Positions 30,704-38,674 of a DNA stretch of 64,000 bases are shown in pieces. Source of the DNA: Sphingobium scionense (GTDB taxonomy: Bacteria; Pseudomonadota; Alphaproteobacteria; Sphingomonadales; Sphingomonadaceae); the NCBI RefSeq assembly GCF_014197035.1, contig NZ_JACIEU010000015.1, positions 1 through 64,000 of the forward strand, given 5' to 3'. The stretch's first letter is position 1. Every line of letters begins with the position of its first letter. The notes below the pieces were generated by a model that was not told where the DNA came from, made no database searches, and saw only the letters and a list, made by a program, of their open reading frames with translations. A program made the translations under genes and the position numbers.

Positions 30704-30979
30704 ATGAACAACAGCGACCTCGCCGACAGCCTGGCTTCGGCCAACAACATCACCAAGGCCGATGCTCGCAAGCTGGTCGATGGCGTGTTCGCCGCGATCG
30801 CCGATGCTGCCGCGAAGGGCGAAGAAGTTTCGCTCAACGGCTTCGGCAAGTTCAAGGTCAAGGACACGCCCGCCCGCGAAGGCCGCAACCCTTCGACCGG
30901 TGCGACCATCCAGATCGCTGCCGCCAAGAAGCTGACCTTCACCCCCGCCAAGGCGGTCAAGGACAAGCTGAACGGCTGA
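30704..30979 (+). CDS. hup: HU family DNA-binding protein
   Basis: A 91-residue nucleoid protein that bends DNA. The full HU fold is present: N-terminal helices (NNSDLADSLASANNITKADARKLVDGVFAAI), then EVSLNGFGKFKVKDTPAREGRNPSTGATIQIAAAKKLTFTPAKAVKDKL with the DNA-intercalating Pro of the RNPSTG arm. Start 30704 has a strong AAAGGAAAG ribosome-binding site 10-17 nt upstream. An in-frame upstream extension is rejected because it does not resemble HU. A GC hairpin follows. Likely single-gene transcription unit. Confidence 0.96.
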   Translation: MNNSDLADSLASANNITKADARKLVDGVFAAIADAAAKGEEVSLNGFGKFKVKDTPAREGRNPSTGATIQIAAAKKLTFTPAKAVKDKLNG

Positions 30980-30986
30980 GGAACTG

Positions 30987-31019
30987 GCCCGGTGCCCGCC
31001 TGATGGCGCGGCGCCGGGC
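30987..31019 (+). terminator. Terminator of the HU gene
   Basis: GCCCGGtGCC pairs with the GGCGCCGGGC side of the following block, then TTATTCT. It is a GC-rich stem directly after the stop codon with a short T-rich tail. Confidence 0.65.
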
Positions 31020-31099
31020 TTATTCTGTGGGAATCCTCCGGTCCCGCACGGACGGATCGCCCGAAGCCCCCGATATGCCCCTAACCCGAGGGCGAAAAA

Positions 31100-32611
31100 C
31101 TACAGGGTTACGCCGCGCTTCCAGATGCCGATGGCGCGTTCGTCATTCACCTCGTTCCGGGCCGGCGCACCGCTGGCAATCGCGACGATATGCGCCAGCA
31201 GCGCATCGGCCGCCACATCCATCCCTTCCTGCAGGACGCGTCCGGCGTCGAAATCGATCCAGCCCGGCTTGCGCTGTGCCAGCGCGCTGTTCGACGCGAT
31301 CTTGACCGTAGGCACCGGACTGCCAAGCGGCGTGCCGCGACCGGTGGAGAACAAGGTCAGGGTTGCGCCAGCTGCCGCCAGCGCCGTGGTCGATACCGCG
31401 TCATTGCCGGGGCCTTCCAATATAGTGAGGCCCGTGCGGCTGATCCGGGCACCATAATCGATGACGTCGGTCACGGTGGCGATCCCGCCCTTCTGCACCG
31501 CGCCCAGCGATTTTTCCTCCAGCGTGGTGATGCCGCCGGCAATATTGCCGGGGCTGGGATTTTCCGACACCGGCTCGCCATGGTCGAGGAAATAGCGCTT
31601 GAAGCGATTGACCACCTGCGTCAGCCGATCGAACACCGCCTCATTCTCCGCGCGCTGCGTCAACAGCGTCTCGGCGCCGAAAATCTCCGGGATTTCGGTC
31701 AGGATCGCACTGCCCTGTGCCTGGGCCACGGCGTCGGCCATGCGACCGATCAGCGGATTGGCGGTGAGGCCGCTCATCGCATCGGAGCCACCGCATTTCA
31801 CCCCCAGGCGCAACGCCGAAAGCGGCACATCCTGTCGCTGATCCGCGCTGGCGAGATCAATCAGTTCAGCGAGCGCAGTCATGCCGGCCTCGAACTCGTC
31901 GCTTTCGCTCTGCGCGCGGACGGTGCGCAGCCGAGCGCGGCGATCGAACGGAATGCGGGACAACAGCGCATCGAGTTGATTGGATTCGCAGCCCAGTCCG
32001 AGCAGCAACACGCCGCCAGCATTGGGATTGAGCGCCAACGAAGCGAGAATCGCGGCCGTGCCGTCCAGATCGGCGCCGAGTTGCGAACAGCCGAACGGGT
32101 GATTGAAGGCATGGACACCGTCAATGCGCCCCTCCACCAGCCCCGCCCCCTTCATCGCCAGCCGCTCACCCAATCGGCCGACACAGCCCACGGTCGGGAG
32201 AATCCAGATCTCATTACGCGTGCCGACACTGCCGTCGGCGCGGACATAGCCGCGGAAATCTGGGACGGCCCGGTCCGTCGGGGATAGCGGCTGCGGCTGC
32301 GCGCCGGTGAAGCGATAGGCCAGTTCGCCCGAAAGCGCAGTGTGGAGATTATGGCTGTGGACATGCTCGCCGGCCACGATCGCCCGTGTCGCCAGGCCGA
32401 TCGGCGCGCGATAGCGGCGGACTGGGGCACCGGCCTCGATTCCATGAAGCGCGAACTTGTGTCCCGCCGGAACCGGATCGCGCAATTGCACCTCGGCCGC
32501 CCCAACCCGCACGCTCTGCCCTGCTTCCAGCGGTTGCAGCGCGACGGCGACATCATCTTCGGGCGCGACCTGGAGGGCCAGCAGCGAGGCGGTTTCGGCA
32601 AGGATCGACAT
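31100..32611 (-). CDS. uxaA: Altronate dehydratase
   Basis: Converts D-altronate to 2-keto-3-deoxygluconate in galacturonate catabolism, an iron-dependent dehydratase of the UxaA/GarD family. The ~503-residue protein has an N-terminal SAF-like domain (about 10-95, with AGHKFALHGIEAGAPVRRY and EHVHSHNLH). The catalytic part carries GYVRADGSVGTRNEIWILPTVGCV, HPFGCSQLG, LGLGCE and LGVKCGGSDAMSGLTANP with its conserved Cys/Asp. ATG 32629, six codons upstream, is an alternative start. Divergent from uxaC with a probable LacI-family operator between them. No uxaB or kdg genes are in view. Confidence 0.93.
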   Translation of the reverse strand: MSILAETASLLALQVAPEDDVAVALQPLEAGQSVRVGAAEVQLRDPVPAGHKFALHGIEAGAPVRRYRAPIGLATRAIVAGEHVHSHNLHTALSGELAYRFTGAQPQPLSPTDRAVPDFRGYVRADGSVGTRNEIWILPTVGCVGRLGERLAMKGAGLVEGRIDGVHAFNHPFGCSQLGADLDGTAAILASLALNPNAGGVLLLGLGCESNQLDALLSRIPFDRRARLRTVRAQSESDEFEAGMTALAELIDLASADQRQDVPLSALRLGVKCGGSDAMSGLTANPLIGRMADAVAQAQGSAILTEIPEIFGAETLLTQRAENEAVFDRLTQVVNRFKRYFLDHGEPVSENPSPGNIAGGITTLEEKSLGAVQKGGIATVTDVIDYGARISRTGLTILEGPGNDAVSTTALAAAGATLTLFSTGRGTPLGSPVPTVKIASNSALAQRKPGWIDFDAGRVLQEGMDVAADALLAHIVAIASGAPARNEVNDERAIGIWKRGVTL

Positions 32612-32629
32612 GGGGTTGGAATAGGCCAT

Positions 32630-32643
32630 TGCCAGCGTTGGCA
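32630..32643. promoter_or_regulatory. Probable LacI-family operator between uxaA and uxaC
   Basis: TGCCAGCGTTGGCA is a near-perfect palindrome TGCCA-rCGy-TGGCA with the central CG characteristic of LacI/GalR-family operators. It lies in the 64-bp divergent spacer, where bound repressor would block both promoters. The LacI-family gene next to uxaC is the natural candidate for binding. Confidence 0.6.
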
Positions 32644-32675
32644 CAAGGCGGTAACCGGCGGACAAGGAGATCGCC

Positions 32676-34085
32676 ATGCATCCGCTTACCCTGTCGCCCG
32701 ACCGCCTGTTCCCCGCCGATCCCACGACCCGGTCGATCGCCCGTGCCCTCTATGCCGAGGTCGCCAACCTGCCGATTATCAGCCCGCATGGCCATACCGA
32801 CCCGGCCTGGTTCGCCACCAATGCCCCCTGGTCGAACGCGACCGAGCTGCTGCTGGCACCCGACCATTATCTGTTCCGCATGCTCTACTCGCAGGGCATC
32901 GCCCTTGACGATCTGGGCGTGCCACATCGTGGCGGCCTGCCCGCTACCGATCCGCGCGCCGCATGGCGCCTGTTCGCCAGCCATTATCATCTGTTCCGGG
33001 GCACCCCGTCGAGCATGTGGCTGGACCATGTCTTTGCCGAGGTGTTCGGGCTGGACGTGGCGCTGGACGCGCAGAGTGCCGACCAGGTCTATGATGCGAT
33101 CAACGCGGCGCTCGCCACCGACGCCTTTCGTCCCCGCGCGCTGTTCGAGCGATTCAATATCGAACTGCTGGCAACGACCGAAGGCGCAGACGATGATCTG
33201 CGCCATCATCAGGCGATCCGCGCATCGGGCTGGCAGGGGCGGGTGGTCACCACCTATCGTCCGGATTCGGTGATCGACCCCGAACATGAGGAATTTCGCG
33301 GCGCGCTGATCCGCTTCGGCAACATGACCGGCGAGGATGTCGAAAGCTGGAAGGGTTATCTTGCCGCCCATGCCAAGCGCCGCGCCGATTTCCGTGCCAT
33401 GGGCGCAACCGCGACCGACCATGGCTTTGCGACGCCACGCACCGCCAACCTGTCGACCGTGGAATGCGAGGCGCTGTTCGCGAAGATCGTCGGCGGCACG
33501 GCCGACGCCGACGATGCCGAACTGTTCCGCGCCCAGATGCTGACCGAAATGGCGAAGATGAGCCAGGCGGACGGCATGGTGATGCAGATCCATCCCGGTT
33601 CCTGCCGCAACCATAATGCCGCACTGTTCCACAGCCATGGTCGCGACAAGGGCGCCGACATCCCGATGCGCACCGATTATGTCGGTGCCCTGAAGCCGAT
33701 GCTGGACGTGGTCGGCAATGACGCCAACCTGACCATCATCCTCTTCACCCTGGACGAGACCACCTATGCCCGCGAACTGGCACCGCTGGCGGGCCATTAT
33801 CCCTGCCTGCGGCTGGGGCCGGCCTGGTGGTTCCATGACAGCCCGGAAGGGATGCGGCGGTTCCGCGAGATGACGACGGAGACTGCCGGCTTCTACAATA
33901 CGGTCGGATTCAACGACGACACCCGCGCCTTCCTGTCGATCCCGGCCCGGCATGATGTCGCCCGCCGCATCGACTGCGCCTTCCTGGCGCGACTGGTCGC
34001 AGAACATCGGCTGGCCGACTGGGAGGCCGCCGAGCTGGCGCAGGAACTGACCGTCGGGCTGGTGCGTCGCGCCTATCGGCTCTGA
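32676..34085 (+). CDS. uxaC: Glucuronate/galacturonate isomerase
   Basis: Isomerises D-glucuronate and D-galacturonate to fructuronate and tagaturonate, the first step of hexuronate use. The 469-residue protein is full length for the amidohydrolase-like UxaC family. It has the metal-binding HGHTDPAWF (about 36-44), WLDHVF, MQIHPGSCRNHN and the C-terminal GPAWWFHDSPEGMRRFREMTTETAGFYNTVGFNDDTRAFLSIPARHD signature. AAGGAG precedes the ATG by about 6 nt. With uxaA and the LacI-family gene it forms a small hexuronate module. Confidence 0.96.
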   Translation: MHPLTLSPDRLFPADPTTRSIARALYAEVANLPIISPHGHTDPAWFATNAPWSNATELLLAPDHYLFRMLYSQGIALDDLGVPHRGGLPATDPRAAWRLFASHYHLFRGTPSSMWLDHVFAEVFGLDVALDAQSADQVYDAINAALATDAFRPRALFERFNIELLATTEGADDDLRHHQAIRASGWQGRVVTTYRPDSVIDPEHEEFRGALIRFGNMTGEDVESWKGYLAAHAKRRADFRAMGATATDHGFATPRTANLSTVECEALFAKIVGGTADADDAELFRAQMLTEMAKMSQADGMVMQIHPGSCRNHNAALFHSHGRDKGADIPMRTDYVGALKPMLDVVGNDANLTIILFTLDETTYARELAPLAGHYPCLRLGPAWWFHDSPEGMRRFREMTTETAGFYNTVGFNDDTRAFLSIPARHDVARRIDCAFLARLVAEHRLADWEAAELAQELTVGLVRRAYRL

Positions 34086-34089
34086 TCGG

Positions 34090-35124
34090 TCAGGCGGGAG
34101 CGGGGCCGCTCGATTCCGCCTCCACCAGACGCAGCGGCGGGGGCAGTTCGGCGGTAAAGGCCTGGCCCTCGATCCGATCGATCAGTTGCTGGGTCGCGAT
34201 CCGCGCCATGTCGCCGAAGGGGCGCCAGATGGTGGTGAGCGCCGGCGACACGACATGGGACAACAGGCTGCCGTCGAAGCCCACGACGGACAATGACTGC
34301 GGAACGGCAACGCCCTTGATTCCGGCGCATTTGAGAACGCCGGCCGCCATGACGTCATTGGCGGCGAAGATCGCCGTGGGCACAGTCGGCAGCGACAGGA
34401 AGCGCTCCGCGGCGGCAAGGCCGGACTGGAAGCCATAATCGCCTTCGGCTTCGTCCAGCAAAGTGACACCAGCGGTAGCGAGCGCCTCGACAAAGCCCGC
34501 CCGGCGCTCCTGCGCGGAAATGGCGCTGGCTGGGCCGCCGACCATCGCGATGCGGCGATGGCCAAGCCCCAGCAGATAGCGCGCCACCTGTGCGGCCGCC
34601 TCGCGCTCGGGCGACAGGATCACATCAGCATAGCCGGTGATCGGCAGGGCCGACAGGGCAACGGCGGGAATATGCTCGCGCGCCAAGGCTTCGGGCAGGC
34701 CGGCGATACCAGATACCGGCGGCAGCACCACCAGACCGTCGGTGCGCGACCGGCGGACGAATTGCAGCACATCCTCGACAGAGGCAGCGGCATCCATCGG
34801 CGTCGGGTGGACGACCAGTTCATAGCCACGCCGACCCGCTTCGCCGACAATGCCGCGCTGCACGGCGTCGAGCACCAGCGCATTGCGATCATTATGGACC
34901 ATGCCGATCAGGAAGGAGCGGCCCATGGCGAAGGCCCGCGCGCGCATGCTGGGACGGAAGTTGAGCGCCGCAATCGCCTGCTGGACACGTTCGCGGGTTT
35001 CCGCATTCACCTTTGGCGACTGGTTGAGAACCCGTGATACCGTTCGGATCGAGACGCCCACCGCAGCGGCGACGTCGGCAATGGTGGAATCGCTTCCCTG
35101 TGGGCTGTCCTTTGTCGATCGCAT
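34090..35124 (-). CDS. LacI family transcriptional regulator, probable hexuronate repressor
   Basis: A 344-residue regulator. The N-terminal HTH TIADVAAAVGVSIRTVSRVLNQSPKVNAETRERVQQAIAALNFRPSMRARAFA (about 14-67) includes the hinge helix. The periplasmic-binding-protein-like effector domain follows, with FLIGMVHNDRNALVLDAVQRGI, RTDGLVVLPP, LLGLGHRRIAMVGGP and PTAIFAANDVMAAGVLKCAG. It is convergent with uxaC (4-bp gap). By location it should control uxaA/uxaC through the palindrome at 32630-32643; the inducer is inferred to be a hexuronate or pathway intermediate. Confidence 0.9.
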   Translation of the reverse strand: MRSTKDSPQGSDSTIADVAAAVGVSIRTVSRVLNQSPKVNAETRERVQQAIAALNFRPSMRARAFAMGRSFLIGMVHNDRNALVLDAVQRGIVGEAGRRGYELVVHPTPMDAAASVEDVLQFVRRSRTDGLVVLPPVSGIAGLPEALAREHIPAVALSALPITGYADVILSPEREAAAQVARYLLGLGHRRIAMVGGPASAISAQERRAGFVEALATAGVTLLDEAEGDYGFQSGLAAAERFLSLPTVPTAIFAANDVMAAGVLKCAGIKGVAVPQSLSVVGFDGSLLSHVVSPALTTIWRPFGDMARIATQQLIDRIEGQAFTAELPPPLRLVEAESSGPAPA

Positions 35125-35215
35125 GCCTGGGGCTAGCCACAGGGGGAGGGAAATCGCAACCTGTTTGGGCTAAGGCCCATCCAATGGATTCCCTGCTCCC
35201 TCTCGACACCGCCGC

Positions 35216-35767
35216 ATGATCAACGCGCGTTTCGGTACATTTCGCGGTCTTGTGCGCCTGGCCCTGTCCTATCCGCAACTCGCGCTGGGGCGATCGGCGA
35301 CGCTGCGCCCCGATCCGGCCGAAGTGCGCCGGCTGGTCTTCGTCTGCCAGGGCAATATCTGTCGCAGCGCTTTTGCCGATGTGGTGGCCCGCAAGGCGGG
35401 AGCGCGCACGGCGTCCTTCGGCCTGTCTACCACCACCGGACGACCGGCGCATGATCCGGCGATCACGGCGGCTCACGCGCTAAGCCATGATCTGTCCGCG
35501 CATCAGGCGCTCGACATGGCCGATTATCAGCCGCAGCCGGGCGACCTGCTGCTGGCGATGGAAGTGCGGCAATTGCACCGGCTGGCGGCCGATCCGCGCC
35601 TGTCACATCTGCCGCGCCAGTTGCTCGGCCTATGGGTGCAGCCAATGATGCCGCATCTGCACGATCCCTATGGCCTGGACGATCGCTACATGGCGCATTG
35701 CCTGCAGCGGATCGAGCAGGCGGTGATGGCGCTGGTCAGGACTTATCCCGGCGCAAGGCCTTCCTGA
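35216..35767 (+). CDS. Low-molecular-weight protein-tyrosine phosphatase-like protein
   Basis: A 183-residue protein. VFVCQGNICRSAFADVVA carries the CX5RS active-site loop (about 43-50) and HDPYGLDDRYM (about 144-154) the general-acid Asp-Pro. The LMW-PTP fold is therefore catalytically complete. An extra ~38-residue N-terminal segment precedes the fold. Such phosphatases in sphingomonads often regulate exopolysaccharide tyrosine kinases (Wzc/Wzb type). The 3' end overlaps the convergent ATP-grasp gene by 32 nt. The partner kinase is not in the window. Confidence 0.8.
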   Translation: MINARFGTFRGLVRLALSYPQLALGRSATLRPDPAEVRRLVFVCQGNICRSAFADVVARKAGARTASFGLSTTTGRPAHDPAITAAHALSHDLSAHQALDMADYQPQPGDLLLAMEVRQLHRLAADPRLSHLPRQLLGLWVQPMMPHLHDPYGLDDRYMAHCLQRIEQAVMALVRTYPGARPS

Positions 35768-36944
35768 CGATCTGCCCCAGATCGCGCAGCAGCGGCCGGG
35801 GATCGCTGAAGCTGAAGACATAATAGCGCATGCGTGGGTCTAGGAAGCCCAGCAGATAGGTGGAGAGATCGCGCCATGGGCGGGCGCGGAAGAAGGGATC
35901 GGCAATCTTTCCACCCATCAGCAATCGCAGCAGGCGCTTCGTCTCCGGCACCATGTAGCGGGCCCGCAGCGTATCGCGGGGCAGGGGCGCCGCATCCGTT
36001 TCACCCAATACCGCCCGGCGATAGGCTTCCCAGGCGAAATGGGCATGGCAATGGCCGGCCAACGGCAGACTGCCCCAAAAGCGGCCATTCACCTCCATCA
36101 GCCAGTAATGATCGCTGCCTGCATCATAGCGATATTCGACCATGGCCGGCCCCTGCCAGCCAAGCGCCCGCAGCAATTGTTCGGACAACGCCATTTGTGG
36201 CCCATGGCGGTCGCGCGGTTCGGCACGGCACAGGGTCGATACACCGCCTTCGGGCGGCCATTCGTGAAGGCGGCGATGTTGGAAATGCAAGGTCGCATCG
36301 CCATCGGCCATGAACAGCATCTGCCCCAAGCCCACGCCGCTGCAATATTGCTGGATCATCGGCCAGATGCCGACCGGACGATAGCGGGCGAGCAACGCCT
36401 GCAACGCATCTGGCGTCCGCACATATTCGGCCTTGACCCAGTCCAGCCCGGCCCGTTCGAGCAACGGCATAACGGCCGGCGGGTTGGCCCATTTGGCGAC
36501 CAGCGGATAGGGCATGGATGCGGCGTGCGCCTGGAAATCGTCGCCCGCCATCGGCTGCCAGGTTCGCGGTATCAACAGACCCTGGGCCGACGCGACCGCC
36601 AGGGTGCGGCGTTTGTCGATCACCTGGTTGAGCGCTTCGGCCCGCGGGACCAATATATGGCAATCGCCGATCATCGGCGGCAGCAGCGCCAGATCGAGCA
36701 GATCGGTCTCCGAAATGGCGAAGACAGCGCGGGCGCCGGTCCGGGCGATCAGGTCGGGCAGCCAATCGGCCGCCGGGCCAGAAGGCCGATCGGTGCAGTC
36801 CGTGCAATAGCGTGATGCCGCCGCGATGCCGCTTGCCGGCCCGACGCCGTGGACCGGCACGCCATGGCGCCCGAGTTCCCGGACGATGGTCAGGCTGATC
36901 GCATTTTCCAGGCCGATGACGATCGCGCAGGGCAGGCGGTTCAC
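35736..36944 (-). CDS. ATP-grasp carboxylate-amine ligase family protein
   Basis: A 402-residue protein beginning at GTG. A Rossmann-like pre-ATP-grasp part (CAIVIGLENAISLTIVRELGRHGVPVHGVG) is followed by an ATP-grasp fold with MPYPLVAKWANP and QQYCSGVGLGQMLFM and the metal-binding YWLMEVNGRFWGSLPLA. The C-terminal ~100 residues are basic and helical. It probably joins a carboxylate to an amine on a cell-surface or secondary metabolite; the substrate is unknown. It is translationally coupled to the deacetylase gene upstream (GTGA overlap). Confidence 0.8.
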   Translation of the reverse strand: MNRLPCAIVIGLENAISLTIVRELGRHGVPVHGVGPASGIAAASRYCTDCTDRPSGPAADWLPDLIARTGARAVFAISETDLLDLALLPPMIGDCHILVPRAEALNQVIDKRRTLAVASAQGLLIPRTWQPMAGDDFQAHAASMPYPLVAKWANPPAVMPLLERAGLDWVKAEYVRTPDALQALLARYRPVGIWPMIQQYCSGVGLGQMLFMADGDATLHFQHRRLHEWPPEGGVSTLCRAEPRDRHGPQMALSEQLLRALGWQGPAMVEYRYDAGSDHYWLMEVNGRFWGSLPLAGHCHAHFAWEAYRRAVLGETDAAPLPRDTLRARYMVPETKRLLRLLMGGKIADPFFRARPWRDLSTYLLGFLDPRMRYYVFSFSDPRPLLRDLGQIVRKALRRDKS

Positions 36945-37921
36945 GCAGGCACCAGTCGATGTTCGTAGCGCCAGGTCGCCCAGGCCTGTTGCGCGACACG
37001 CAGGCCGGTGCGCAGTCGGTTGGGCGGCACACGGGTCAGGGCGCGCGCCGGGGCATCGGCGAGCGATGGCGACAGATCATGGAAGCCGGCAGGGCGCATA
37101 TCCGGCGTCGCTGCGGCTGTCCGACATAATTGCTCGAAGCGTCGCATCACCGTGCGGTTCGGTCGCATCCGATCGCGCGAGAGCATTTCGAAACTATGGG
37201 TGACGATGACGAAAGCATCATGACCTTCCTGCGCAGCGTGGCGCATGCCGGCGCGCATCTCGGCGGCAGACATGGCGCAAATCTGCGCCGGGCGGAAATT
37301 GCCGGGTCGATCAGCGATCCCCGATACCGGCAATTCGACCAGGCCCTGGGCGCGAACCGCGCCGATCTGGCCGGCATCCATGCTGATGCCGCATCCATGA
37401 CCGAGATAGGCCGGATTGACGCTGCTGTCCCAACCCAAGCCGATCGTCGCCAACGCCCGCAGCGTATCGTCGTTGGCGCCGAAATTGCCGGCCCGGAACG
37501 CACTGATTCGGGGGGCGCCTGCCTGCTCCAGCAGGTCACGACCAAGGCCAAGGAGGGTGATCTGGTCGGCCAGGCTGAAATCGCCGATATTGCGGCCCTG
37601 TCGCCCCTCGACTGGTGAATGCTTGGCCCAGGCAAGCCATTCGCTGTGCAGATGGAGCTGCACTTCATGGCCACGCCCGACGATGGCCGCGACGATGGGC
37701 TGGAGAAATGCGGGGCCGTGGATCAACGCGGGCAGGGGATCGAGAAAGAAGACGCCCTTCAGGCCATGACGGTCCATCAGGTCCATCTGCCAGCCTATGC
37801 CGAAAGCGCCGGCCGCCGTCTCGCCCCAGATCGACTGGCGCAGATTCTGCTCAAGACCGACGCCGCGCTGGTGCAGCGCGGCGGACAATTCGGTGTCGAT
37901 GGTGATGAGCAGCGCAGTCAT
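36941..37921 (-). CDS. Polysaccharide deacetylase-like protein (WalW-type)
   Basis: A 326-residue protein with a divergent NodB-like fold. LLITIDTEL at the N-terminus supplies the acidic metal ligands, and EVQLHLHSEWLAW (about 86-98) the paired histidines. RISAFRAGNFGANDDTLRALATIGLGWDSSVNP and FVIVTHSFEM follow as in WalW/polysaccharide deacetylases. No signal peptide, so it is cytoplasmic. It is first in a two-gene operon with the ATP-grasp ligase. Together they may modify a polysaccharide precursor; the substrate is unknown. Confidence 0.75.
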   Translation of the reverse strand: MTALLITIDTELSAALHQRGVGLEQNLRQSIWGETAAGAFGIGWQMDLMDRHGLKGVFFLDPLPALIHGPAFLQPIVAAIVGRGHEVQLHLHSEWLAWAKHSPVEGRQGRNIGDFSLADQITLLGLGRDLLEQAGAPRISAFRAGNFGANDDTLRALATIGLGWDSSVNPAYLGHGCGISMDAGQIGAVRAQGLVELPVSGIADRPGNFRPAQICAMSAAEMRAGMRHAAQEGHDAFVIVTHSFEMLSRDRMRPNRTVMRRFEQLCRTAAATPDMRPAGFHDLSPSLADAPARALTRVPPNRLRTGLRVAQQAWATWRYEHRLVPA

Positions 37922-38078
37922 GATCAGTCCGATCCGGAATGGGACGATGATAGACGGCAGACGTTAAAGAGCCGTGATGTTTCTGACCCATATATGGATC
38001 ATTACGGCGTTTTAACGAGCATTGCTTGTTCTTTTCTTGCCCTCTTGCCCAATCAGACGGCGTCGCGCCGCCCATTCC

Positions 38079-38576
38079 TCATTCGAGCAGCGAAAATTCG
38101 CCATAATTGCCCTGGAAGAACAGCAGCGGCCGGTCGGGCCGTTCCACTTCCAGCGCGACCACTTCGCCCAGGACGATATAATGATCGCCGGCTTCATGCA
38201 CCGCATGCAGGCTGCAATCGATCCAGGCGACGACATTGTCGATGATGGGCGATCCATTGCCGGATACGCGATGCGAGACGCCGGCGAACTTGTCGGGACC
38301 GGGCGCGGCCAACTGGCGGCAGAGCGGCTGCTGATCGCTGGCGAGGACATTGACGCAGAATCGGCCGATCTGCTGGATGCGCGGCCAACTGCCGGAGCTT
38401 TTTGCAGGAAAGAAAGCGACCAGCGGCGGATCGAGCGACACCGAGGTGAAGGAGCCGACCACCATGCCAACCGGGGTGCCATCCTCGGCGGACGCGGTGA
38501 CGACGCACACGCCGGTCGGATAATGGCCCAGGACGCGGCGAAAGGTGGCACTGTCGATCATGGTTGCGCTGTTCAT
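38079..38576 (-). CDS. Flavin reductase family protein
   Basis: A 165-residue FMN-binding split-barrel protein (flavin reductase-like). RRVLGHYPTGVCVVTASAEDGTPVGMVVGSFTSVSLDPPLVAFFPAKSSGSW (about 13-64) is the standard flavin-binding start. GRFCVNVLASDQQPLCRQLA and HYIVLGEVVALEVERPDRPLLFFQGNYG follow. It is a reductase component of two-component monooxygenases or a general FMN/FAD reductase; no oxygenase gene is adjacent. ATG 38561 is an alternative start. 157 bp separate it from the deacetylase gene. Confidence 0.88.
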   Translation of the reverse strand: MNSATMIDSATFRRVLGHYPTGVCVVTASAEDGTPVGMVVGSFTSVSLDPPLVAFFPAKSSGSWPRIQQIGRFCVNVLASDQQPLCRQLAAPGPDKFAGVSHRVSGNGSPIIDNVVAWIDCSLHAVHEAGDHYIVLGEVVALEVERPDRPLLFFQGNYGEFSLLE

Positions 38577-38674
38577 GCCATGGTCTTCCAGCAGTCGATG
38601 GCGCAAGGCAAGCGAAACCGGTCAGAAACCAACCCGTCGCGGGATTGGGCGGGGCTGGCACCCCGCCACGATCA

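Noticed and set aside
31190-32287. 365-codon frame antisense to uxaA
   Set aside because: Antisense shadow of a full-length, motif-rich enzyme gene.
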